48,907 nt of DNA from Prevotella sp. GTDB taxonomy: Bacteria > Bacteroidota > Bacteroidia > Bacteroidales > Bacteroidaceae. Under the pieces are notes generated by a model, which did no database searches, was not told where the DNA came from, and saw only the letters and a list, made by a program, of their open reading frames with translations. Below are positions 1 to 5,935 of this stretch, in pieces. Every line of letters begins with the position of its first letter. Positions within the stretch are counted from its first letter, which is position 1. The DNA lies in NCBI GenBank assembly GCA_017556145.1, contig JAFZCU010000174.1, positions 1 through 48,907 on the forward strand. The letters are read 5' to 3'. The translations under genes and the position numbers were made by a program.

Positions 1-912
1 ATTGAGCACCTCATCACCCTTAACCAGACCATGGCTATTCTGCAGCTCCAGGATGTCTTTGATTTGTCCGGCAAACACCAAGTGGTCGCCACCCATGACG
101 AATTCGTTTTCATTGATCGGCACGGAGACGTTGTCGAAGTGATGCATTCTGACGAGCCGTCCACCCTTCACGTTGAGCAGTCCGGCATCACCCAACGTCT
201 CGCCGATATACTTATTGTTCGACGGCACCAGCATCTCGACGGTGTACTCTGCCGTGTCCTCCGAATCTGATTCAGGAGCCTTTCGGTCGGGCAGCAGTCG
301 GCGCATAGCAATGATGGAGAGCACACCGATGCACAGGCAGAACAGTCCGGGAATCGTCGTAGCCAGCACGTTCATGGATATTCCCGTATGGTCGGCATAG
401 AGTCCGGAGATAATCAGGTTCGGTGGCGTGCCGATCAACGTACACACACCACCCATGCCTGAGGCATAGCTCAATGGTATCAGCAGTTTGGAGGGTGATA
501 CACCTAGTTTCTTCGACCACATCTTGACGATACCAACAAAGAGGGCCACCACCGTGGTGTTGCTGAGGAACGAACTGAGGCCAGCCACCGGCAGCATCAG
601 ACGGAAAACGGCCTTGGTGTACGTCTTAGGTTGCCCTAACAGATGTTTCACAATCCACTGCAGCACGCCGGTATACGTCAGACCAGCCACAACTACAAAC
701 AATACGCCAATGACAATCACCGATGTGCTGCTGAAGCCCGAGAAGGCCTCTTTGGCATCAAGCACCCCTGTGACGAAGAGGATGCCGATGGCGCCCAAAA
801 ACACCAGGTCGGCGCGCAGTTTCGTAAACAACAACACGGTGAACATCGACAGCACCGTGACAATAGTAATCCATGCATGCAGGCTAAAGCCTAAGAACTC
901 AATCGTTTCCAT
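1..912 (-). CDS. SLC13/DASS-family sodium:anion symporter, N-terminal part
   Basis: The reverse strand is open from ATG at 912 to the window edge (304 codons, 3' end missing). The protein starts METIEFLGFSLHAW and is a polytopic inner-membrane transporter of the divalent anion:Na+ symporter superfamily (dicarboxylate, sulfate or citrate). Two family signatures are visible: LSSFLSNTTVVALF, with the Ser-Asn-Thr ion-binding motif, and IGTPPNLIISGLY. After the first membrane block there is a soluble stretch (EYTVEMLVPSNNKYIGETL...GDHLVFAG) typical of a TrkA-C/RCK_C domain. This arrangement is usual in bacterial SLC13 members with cytosolic regulatory domains. The substrate cannot be told from sequence. 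The start is supported by a promoter element about 30 nt upstream. Confidence 0.85.
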   Translation of the reverse strand, partial: METIEFLGFSLHAWITIVTVLSMFTVLLFTKLRADLVFLGAIGILFVTGVLDAKEAFSGFSSTSVIVIGVLFVVVAGLTYTGVLQWIVKHLLGQPKTYTKAVFRLMLPVAGLSSFLSNTTVVALFVGIVKMWSKKLGVSPSKLLIPLSYASGMGGVCTLIGTPPNLIISGLYADHTGISMNVLATTIPGLFCLCIGVLSIIAMRRLLPDRKAPESDSEDTAEYTVEMLVPSNNKYIGETLGDAGLLNVKGGRLVRMHHFDNVSVPINENEFVMGGDHLVFAGQIKDILELQNSHGLVKGDEVLN

Positions 913-924
913 TATTAAGGTGAA

Positions 925-1319
925 TTATTCAATCTGGCTGCAAAGATAAATAAAATCTCCCGTGGCATGTGTCAGGTTTTCGTTGGCGAATTTCTCGTTC
1001 AGCCCGCCCGGATTCACCATCACACGCACCTCTGGCTTGTCGATGTCGGCCATGAGGTTTGTACGAATTCAATGCCAACACCGATACGCTCGGCTATCTT
1101 CTGTGCCATCTCAATGCCGAAGCCCCAGTAGTTACCGTCGTCCTCGCGGTATGAGAGAGGTCGATAGTCGCCCGTGGTGCCTACCAGCAACTTGCCTCGC
1201 TCAGTGATGCGCTCAATGGTGGGCTGCACCGCCGAGGGATTGTCATCATTCGACGTGCATGATGCAAACGATGCTGTGCCGCATAGTATCAGGATGGCGG
1301 CGAGTATCCATAATTTCAT
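925..1319 (-). pseudogene. Periplasmic solute-binding lipoprotein (cyclohexadienyl dehydratase/SBP_bac_3-like), internally deleted
   Basis: The start chosen is ATG 1319, because it gives a lipoprotein signal MKLWILAAILILCGTASFASC; an upstream in-frame ATG at 1403 only adds a non-signal leader. The mature part (RGKLLVGTTGDYRPLSYRE, then GFGIEMAQKIAERIGVGIEF and QTSWP) matches the N-terminal lobe of family-3 solute-binding proteins, closest in motif to PheC-type cyclohexadienyl dehydratases. Right after QTSWP the frame changes. The other frame reads DIDKPEVRVMVNPGGLNEKF, which is the second-lobe motif normally located about 100 residues later. The gene has therefore lost its middle and its C-terminus and cannot make a working protein. 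It lies downstream of the ATPase gene on the same strand. Confidence 0.7.
941..948 (-). promoter_or_regulatory. Bacteroidota -7 element for the SLC13 gene
   Basis: Read on the reverse strand this is TATCTTTG, a match to the Bacteroidota sigma-factor -7 consensus TAnnTTTG, 29 nt before the ATG at 912. No clear TTTG -33 box is seen at 19-21 nt upstream. The element lies inside the fused tail of the upstream pseudogene. Confidence 0.5.
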
Positions 1320-1424
1320 CAGATTGACCTGCGGTCGACATTTCTTACACTCAGCAAAGCTCAAACCAGTTTGGCATTGCTCTCTCTTAATCGAAATTTT
1401 CATTTTCTAACTACCTTTTTGAGT

Positions 1425-1448
1425 GCCCTCGATGACGATGCCGAGGGC
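1425..1448. repeat. 7-bp inverted repeat (hairpin) between ATPase gene and pseudogene
   Basis: GCCCTCG (1425-1431) and CGAGGGC (1442-1448) form a perfect GC-rich stem around a 10-nt loop, just after the ATPase stop. On the ATPase strand the hairpin is followed by mixed sequence and a short A run, not a T run, so it is not a canonical intrinsic terminator in that direction. Confidence 0.45.
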
Positions 1449-1461
1449 GAGTTACATTATG

Positions 1462-2592
1462 TTACAAAAAACGCTGCCTAAACCAAAGGGAGAAAACAGG
1501 GTCTGTAATATAGAGTTGGCGCATTTCTGAATAGATGAGATCACGTTCGATAAGGGCATCACGAAGACGCACCATATTGGATGGGCTGCCCAAATCAAAC
1601 TGACTACGCACCTTCTTTTCGTTGTAGCCGGAGTGTATGCCAGTAACAATGGCACGCAGTAGATTCATTTGATAGCCAGAAAGAGGTTCTATCTGTTGCA
1701 TATAAAGAGCCTCGTTGGTACTTATCAGTTCCTTGATGGCTAATGGAAGCAATTCATCCTTTGCAGATTCCCCTAGAGGTGTATGGTTTAGAACAATGGA
1801 AGCCAGATGCTGAACGTACGACGGATATAGGTCAACTGACTCACAGATTTTCGTAACCAACTCTTCAGAGATATGTCTGCCTGCGCTCTCAAAATGGCTA
1901 ACGATGTAGCCTGTCCAGTCAGATATTGGAATCTTCTGCAACCACAGCAAGTCGCCAAACTGATAGAACGGCATGCTGCGATTTAGGAAAATCTTGCTCA
2001 TCATGTGCCGTTTACTGCCGAAAAGACAATAGGACGTATAGTGATGATGTTGCCAGATAGAACGCAACCTAGCCTGAACAGTTTTTGTGTTCTCAAACTC
2101 ACCCACCTGCTGAAACTCATCAATGCATACAACAATGTGACAGTCTTTGCGTTTGGCTATTACCTCAACCATATTCAGTATTTCTTCTGGACTATGGGTT
2201 TCAGGAGTGATGCCAAGAGACACGCTAATATCTGATGTCGGATCTATTGGGAAGTGGATTCTAGGTGTGAGTCGTGCAAGAAAATCTTTGGCTTCATCCA
2301 TCCATAATTGAACTTTGGTGGCCGTCTGTTTTAGAACTGCCGCAGCCATGACATTATAGAAATCATATTCGCTCTTACATCCGAAGATGTCCAATCGAAC
2401 AGTAATGATATTGCTTCCTTCCAACTGTCGGCAGACATGATCCACCAAAGATGTCTTACCCCAACGACGAGGTGATATGAGAATAGAGTTGATACCATTC
2501 TCAAAATTCTGTTTCAGTCGACGGGTTTCTTCCACACGCCCTGTGAAATTGTAGTCTGTTACAGCTACTCCATAGACAAAACTCTTCTCCAT
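1462..2592 (-). CDS. AAA-type ATPase of the ATPase_2 (archaeal-type, STAND-like) family with C-terminal winged helix
   Basis: 376 residues, cytoplasmic. A Walker A motif variant is seen at residues 40-50 (SPRRWGKTSLV, Lys46) and Walker B at 153-159 (IVVCIDE). The N-terminus FTGRVEETRRLKQNF is the usual family lead-in. The last 70 residues form a likely winged-helix region ending in DPVFSLWFRQRFL, which is the conserved end of many Bacteroidota members. Such proteins are common single genes in accessory regions and their cellular role is mostly unknown. The gene has its own promoter (2622-2653), which overlaps two tandem palindromes that could be an operator. No membrane segments or nuclease domain are visible. 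Confidence 0.85.
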   Translation of the reverse strand: MEKSFVYGVAVTDYNFTGRVEETRRLKQNFENGINSILISPRRWGKTSLVDHVCRQLEGSNIITVRLDIFGCKSEYDFYNVMAAAVLKQTATKVQLWMDEAKDFLARLTPRIHFPIDPTSDISVSLGITPETHSPEEILNMVEVIAKRKDCHIVVCIDEFQQVGEFENTKTVQARLRSIWQHHHYTSYCLFGSKRHMMSKIFLNRSMPFYQFGDLLWLQKIPISDWTGYIVSHFESAGRHISEELVTKICESVDLYPSYVQHLASIVLNHTPLGESAKDELLPLAIKELISTNEALYMQQIEPLSGYQMNLLRAIVTGIHSGYNEKKVRSQFDLGSPSNMVRLRDALIERDLIYSEMRQLYITDPVFSLWFRQRFL

Positions 2593-2621
2593 AACGTGTT
2601 GTATTTGTAAGCTTTTGCGGA

Positions 2622-2653
2622 CAAAGGTAGCAAAAAAAACACAACTTCACAAA
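2622..2653 (-). promoter_or_regulatory. Promoter of the ATPase gene
   Basis: On the reverse strand TTTG (2653-2650), a 20-nt spacer and TACCTTTG (2629-2622) fit the Bacteroidota -33/-7 promoter exactly. The -7 box ends 30 nt before the ATG at 2592. Confidence 0.7.
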
Positions 2654-2675
2654 CTTGTGAATCACAAACTTGTGA
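2647..2675. promoter_or_regulatory. Two tandem 14-bp near-palindromes, candidate operator
   Basis: TCACAAACTTGTGA occurs at 2647-2660 and again at 2662-2675. Each copy is a palindrome apart from its centre (reverse complement TCACAAGTTTGTGA). The first copy covers the -33 box of the ATPase promoter, where a bound dimeric repressor would block transcription. The regulator is not known. Confidence 0.5.
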
Positions 2676-2713
2676 ATTTTAAGAATTATTATATCATCAT
2701 GTCAATTCAGAAT

Positions 2714-2773
2714 AGTTTTTGGGACAGGTACTTGAGTGTGGCTCCTCATACCCAGGTGCCTGTCCCAAAGACT
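2714..2773. repeat. REP-like palindrome, 18-bp stem with 24-nt loop
   Basis: The arm at 2714-2731 (core TTTGGGACAGG) pairs with 2756-2773 (core CCTGTCCCAAA), 16 of 18 positions complementary and the other two able to form G-U pairs. The centre GGGACAGG/CCTGTCCC resembles extragenic palindromes of Bacteroidota. It stands in a region without genes. Confidence 0.6.
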
Positions 2774-2817
2774 ATAACTAGGCTGTCTTTTACGAGAGAG
2801 GACTCCGATAATGGGTA

Positions 2818-3063
2818 TTAGTTGGCAGTGCGGGTGACGTTGAAAATCTTGAAGCTTACGCCGAGACTCTTGTTGCCGAGGTTGGCGGTTTTCGTCTCGC
2901 TGCCGCTCTTGAGTTTCATCTTCTATATCTGTTTGAAAAATCAGGGAAGAAACTCCTTTCCTTCCCTGACTCCTGAGACCTTTTCACGCCTTTCTTCTCC
3001 ACTAAGCCTCAGGGCCAAGGTCTCGGACTTCTGCTTATCCGTGACATCCTTACTTCGCACCAT
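2818..3063 (-). pseudogene. Unidentified reverse-strand coding remnant (two short ORFs in one frame)
   Basis: A 40-codon ORF from ATG 3063 (MVRSKDVTDKQKSETLALRL...) and a 33-codon ORF from ATG 2919 (MKLKSGSETKTANLGNKSLG...) lie in the same frame, separated by two stops within about 20 nt. Composition looks protein-like but I recognise no family. They may be remains of one gene with stop mutations, or chance ORFs. The surrounding 2593-3434 stretch otherwise holds only a promoter, an operator candidate and inverted repeats. Confidence 0.2.
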
Positions 3064-3172
3064 TGTACGTTTAGTTTACTCACAGGTCCAGAAGACCGTC
3101 TCACCCGGTTCACTATACAGTTTCCCAAATAACTTGCATAACAGGAAAACAAGTAATCCTTTACATACTTTC

Positions 3173-3386
3173 GGGCTAAATGTGGATTATTTTCTTGGAT
3201 TTAGCCCAAAAGTTTGCAGAAAGGACTTGTTATAAAGCCTAGAAATGATTAGTGAGATATAAGAGAAGATGCAGATAATGCAGACTTTGGGGCTAAAAGT
3301 GGATAAAAATATCAGATTTAGCCCAAAAGTTTGCATTTTTCTTTGTAGATTCGCTAATTACAAAGAAAAATTCCAAAAAGTTTGCA
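3173..3386. repeat. Two GGGCTAAA hairpin repeats plus three AAAAGTTTGCA boxes upstream of the kinase gene
   Basis: Two units of about 46-48 bp have the same plan: GGGCTAAA, a short spacer, TTTAGCCC, then AAAAGTTTGCA. Unit 1 is 3173-3218 and unit 2 is 3290-3337. A third AAAAGTTTGCA (3376-3386) has no hairpin and includes the -33 box of the next promoter (TTTG 3381-3384). The spacing suggests promoter duplication or a regulatory array. Confidence 0.6.
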
Positions 3387-3412
3387 AATCTGCCCAAAAG
3401 TACCTATCTTTG
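3381..3412 (+). promoter_or_regulatory. Promoter of the kinase-like gene
   Basis: TTTG (3381-3384), a 20-nt spacer and TATCTTTG (3405-3412) match the Bacteroidota promoter consensus. Transcription would start close to 3420, about 20 nt before the first ATG codons at 3435 and 3442. Confidence 0.7.
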
Positions 3413-3434
3413 CGCACAGAAACAAACTGAAAGG

Positions 3435-4112
3435 ATGAGCAATGACAAAACTCAACGACTATCACCTCAGGGTGACACAGGAGAAAATGAAGTCGGTGGC
3501 CTATTGGCTGCAGCATCCGATTTCGCACGAAGCGTGCTTGAGTCAGTTCAAGCGCTTGCGGGAACAGCGTCTTGCAAGGGAGTCCAAATTGCAAGACTAA
3601 AAGACTGGGCCATTACCAACCATTGTTGGATAGACAGGACAACCCTTGGTACATACTCTGACCGTGGATCAGAAAACGAAGTCTACGCTTCGCTGGACAG
3701 CAAATATGTTTATAAGTTGAATGACTTCCGTTATTCCGACGATAATCTGACACCTTTCTTTGAACGTATCCATATCCACAACCAGCTGTTCTGCGATTGT
3801 GGCTATACACTCATTGGTTTTGCAGAAAACTGCGACGGCAAGGTCTGTGCCGTTTTACGCCAACCCTTCATCGTGGCCCAGCGCGAAGCAACTCAGCAGG
3901 AAATCGATGAGGAACTGGAACGCCTTGGCTTCCACAAAGAACAGGAAGGCTACTTTACTAATAGCGACTATGACATCTTCGACGCTGTCCCCAATAATGT
4001 ATTGATGGGCGATGATGGCCACCTCTTTTTTATCGACACCATCATCTTCAAATCAGACACCGGCGGCCTCGAAACCTACAATAGTCTGTCGCCGAGGGCA
4101 AGCAAGCCGTAA
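3435..4112 (+). CDS. Polyvalent-protein-type kinase (Kinase-PolyVal-like), probably frameshifted near its 5' end
   Basis: The open frame is 225 codons. From about residue 52 it resembles the kinase domain seen in phage 'polyvalent' proteins and in many Bacteroidota accessory genes: RGSENEVYASLDSKYVYKLN (glycine loop and lysine strand), YSDDNLTPFFERI, then the catalytic/metal-binding part PNNVLMGDDGHLFFIDTII. It would be a small cytoplasmic protein kinase of unknown target. The first 50 codons in this frame look unlike protein, while an overlapping frame (3442-3600) reads as a plausible N-terminus. A single base missing from the A run at 3586-3588 would join the two frames. The gene may thus be inactive, or the base may be a sequencing or phase-variation difference. 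Confidence 0.6.
   Translation: MSNDKTQRLSPQGDTGENEVGGLLAAASDFARSVLESVQALAGTASCKGVQIARLKDWAITNHCWIDRTTLGTYSDRGSENEVYASLDSKYVYKLNDFRYSDDNLTPFFERIHIHNQLFCDCGYTLIGFAENCDGKVCAVLRQPFIVAQREATQQEIDEELERLGFHKEQEGYFTNSDYDIFDAVPNNVLMGDDGHLFFIDTIIFKSDTGGLETYNSLSPRASKP
3442..3600 (+). CDS. 52-codon ORF, likely displaced N-terminus of the kinase-like protein
   Basis: ATG 3442 opens MTKLNDYHLRVTQEKMKSVA, followed by YWLQHPISHEACLSQFKRLR and a basic helix, then stops at 3600. It overlaps the first third of the kinase reading frame in another phase. The helical, charged composition is more protein-like than the kinase frame here, and it lies right after the promoter. Adding one A at 3586-3588 would continue it as ...RESK-IARLKDWAITNH. 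It could also be a separate small protein translationally coupled to the kinase. Confidence 0.45.
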   Translation: MTKLNDYHLRVTQEKMKSVAYWLQHPISHEACLSQFKRLREQRLARESKLQD

Positions 4113-4120
4113 ACTCGAGT

Positions 4121-4434
4121 TCATTTGTAATAGCCGATGCGGACATAGTGGCGGGGTGGGGCGAAGGGAGTCCAGGAGATGTTGCGAGTTTTTTACCCCG
4201 CCCACCTTGCGATTGACGGCCTCATTACGGAAGCCCGAATTGATGATGATGTGTCCGACGATAACCCTTGCTGGTTCCAGCAGCAAATGACAGCCGTAGG
4301 TCAGATTCGCCACGACCTGCATCGTAGGGAGGTTCTCTGGAGAGATTAATGCCTCGCAGAAATCGCAGAACTGCTGCAGGGCAGCAATAATCTGTGAGAT
4401 CTGTGTGACATTATTATTCTTGAGATTTGCGTGA
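4121..4434 (-). pseudogene. Peptidase M15 (phage endolysin/cell-wall peptidase type) remnant
   Basis: Reverse-strand reading from about 4434 gives NLPTMQVVANLTYGCHLLLE, then HIIINSGFRNEAVNRKVGGV and KNSQHL, which is the core of family M15_3 zinc peptidases (SGYR...N...VGG..SQH). Directly after SQHL the phase changes. The next frame reads ISWTPFAPPRHYVRIGYYK and a stop at 4121, similar to a C-terminal end. The stretch holding the second metal ligands is missing. The start is also unclear. I infer a dead lysis or amidase-type gene. It overlaps slightly with the end of the small membrane protein gene upstream. Confidence 0.6.
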
Positions 4435-4632
4435 CATGTTCTTGATGATTCGAATATACTGGTCGAAGCCGAAGATCGAGCCGGCGAGCAGGAACGACTG
4501 CGCCACATAATAGAGCAGCCCTGCCGCCACGTCGTCGATCTTGACCACCTGGTAAATCACCAGCGCGATACTGCTCACAATGAGCAGCACCGCACAGGCG
4601 TACTGAGAGATTTTGAAGCCTTTGTTTTCCAT
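4414..4632 (-). CDS. Small two-helix membrane protein (holin-like position)
   Basis: 72 residues starting MENKGFKISQYACAVLLIVS. Two hydrophobic segments (about 10-30 and 37-55) are joined by a short polar turn (KIDDVAAG) and followed by a basic tail ending MSRKSQE. It lies upstream of an M15 peptidase remnant on the same strand, an order that recalls a holin-endolysin pair or the small-protein/amidase part of the Bacteroidota DUF3987 cassette. No family is recognised, and a holin role is only an inference from position and topology. Confidence 0.6.
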   Translation of the reverse strand: MENKGFKISQYACAVLLIVSSIALVIYQVVKIDDVAAGLLYYVAQSFLLAGSIFGFDQYIRIIKNMSRKSQE

Positions 4633-4651
4633 GGCGTTCGTAAGTCTTACA

Positions 4652-4789
4652 TCAGCGTTGCTTCGCCAGCTGCACCGAGGAGTGCGGCAATGATGTAACT
4701 CCTGCGCCGATGGCTATGCCTTCAAGGTCTACCTCGAACTCCTCAAAGCACTCTTGGACCTGGTAGGGAAATAAATAGTGAGCAGTCAT
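4652..4789 (-). CDS. Possible 45-residue protein of unknown function
   Basis: ATG at 4789 opens a complete frame MTAHYLFPYQVQECFEEFEV... ending LAKQR at the stop 4652, 19 nt before the membrane-protein gene on the same strand. The sequence is acidic in the middle with a hydrophobic Gly-Ala stretch. Its position suggests it is the first gene of that small reverse-strand unit. No homologous family is recognised, and it may be a fragment of a longer gene. Confidence 0.35.
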   Translation of the reverse strand: MTAHYLFPYQVQECFEEFEVDLEGIAIGAGVTSLPHSSVQLAKQR

Positions 4790-4797
4790 CACGACAT

Positions 4798-4950
4798 GAG
4801 CGTTCCAGTTCCAATTGTTCCAATTAAAATATGAAGGGCTAAACCCCTTTATAAACTATATAACTAATTGATATATAGATAGTTATATATTATTATAAGG
4901 AATATTGGGACGTCAAAAAATAAACTGGAACAACTGGAACTGGAACGCTC
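4798..4950. repeat. 28-nt inverted repeat around an AT-rich core with inner hairpins
   Basis: The arm 4798-4825 (starts GAGCGTTCCAGTTCC) matches the reverse complement of 4923-4950 at 26 of 28 positions. Inside lie a perfect 10-bp stem, TATATAACTA (4857-4866) with TAGTTATATA (4880-4889), and a short AGGGGTTTAGCCC-type palindrome near 4835-4848. The element separates the reverse-strand small genes from the forward DUF3987 remnant. It probably contains the promoters of both and may be a protein-binding or replication-related site. Confidence 0.75.
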
Positions 4951-4985
4951 TGTCATTAATAATTTATCTAATAAACTGATTTACA

Positions 4986-5722
4986 ATGAAATACGACATT
5001 TCAAACCCCTCTGCCCCTAAGATGCCAGCACTTGGCCGTGGGACAGAATGTATCAAAATCCTGCTCTCGCAGACCTCAAAAGACATGCACGAACCCATGG
5101 TTCCGATGTTTTTCCCCGTCCTTGGCGCACACATCAGTGGCACGGAATTTCAGTACCCGGACTTCAGTTGGAAGGAGCCAACAGGCATGATGACCAACCT
5201 TGTGGCCCATTCTGGCGATAACAAGGGCCAATTCAAGGATCTCGCTAACGCCGTCTGCCGCGATTTCATTCAGCATGACAAAGCCGAAGAAGACAAACTC
5301 CTGGAATGGCAGAAGAAGAAACAGACCGAGCCTGACAACAGGAATAAGACGGCCCGCCCGGATGTATTCTTCCGTTTCCCGCCATCGAACACCACCAACC
5401 CCGCCTTTATCCAGAACGCCTTGGCGCTCGAAGCACAGGGTGGTCTCACGCAGTACTTCAACCTGCCTGAAGTGGAGATGGCCGCATGGTCTTCTCCTAT
5501 AAGCCTCGTGGCAACCTCGTGAAGGGAGCTATGCCTCGTTTCCGCTTCCCGCAGGGCTCGCAATGCTGCATCTACAACCTGCCTGTGCTGAATCTCCTGA
5601 AGCCAGACGAACGCCTCTTCCTCCAGTTGCAGCAGCTCCTTCCCAATCTGATGCACCATCATCTGCCCCCCGGCTGCAAGGACTTCAGCGACTATTATCT
5701 CTCGAAATGCGCCCCCCAATAA
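4986..5722 (+). pseudogene. DUF3987 (primase-helicase-like, VirE-associated) gene, internally deleted
   Basis: ATG 4986 opens MKYDISNPSAPKMPALGRG, and the next 160 residues contain the N-terminal motifs of DUF3987 proteins (KEPTGMMTNLVAHSGDNKGQ, a Walker-A-like region, ARPDVFFRFPPSNTTNPAF, YFNLPEVEMA). Full members are about 500 residues or more. Right after PEVEMA the frame is lost. In the +1 frame GRMVFSYKPRG follows, a motif that belongs more than 80 residues further on in intact proteins. The remaining tail to the stop at 5722 does not match the family. I infer a large deletion at a short GGCCGCATGG homology and a second rearrangement. The product would not be functional. Confidence 0.7.
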
Positions 5723-5901
5723 AGCCCCTCCACTATGACACTAAACCCCCTCTGGTATCATACTAAAGCACCTTTAGTGTCGGGGTAAATGAAACTCACC
5801 GAGTCCCCAGTGAGTTCATTCTGAGTGAGCGAGGGCTCATTGAGAACCATCCCTCCTGAGTTTGAAAAGAATGTTAAATATCACTTTTTGGTATATTTTG
5901 T
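5723..5901. other. Intergenic stretch with a 9-bp inverted repeat
   Basis: GACACTAAA (5737-5745) and TTTAGTGTC (5773-5781) form a perfect stem with a 27-nt loop. Downstream the hexamer AGTGAG occurs twice (5812-5836) amid related sequence. No T run follows, so a terminator is not supported. I see no gene here. Confidence 0.4.
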
Positions 5902-5917
5902 TTCATACTTGTGCGTT
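5902..5917. repeat. Left 16-bp inverted repeat flanking the recombinase gene
   Basis: TTCATACTTGTGCGTT, 18 nt beyond the recombinase stop codon. Its exact reverse complement lies at 7001-7016, on the other side of the gene. Confidence 0.75.
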
Positions 5918-5935
5918 AAGTACGATTTGATTTCA

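Noticed and set aside
1320-1403. Longer start of the solute-binding remnant
   Set aside because: The added 28 residues do not resemble a signal peptide, while ATG 1319 gives a clear lipoprotein signal.
2822-3235. A 137-codon forward-strand open frame
   Set aside because: It is poor in charged motifs, has a GTG/TTG-rich irregular composition, no promoter and covers the hairpin repeats. It is probably chance.
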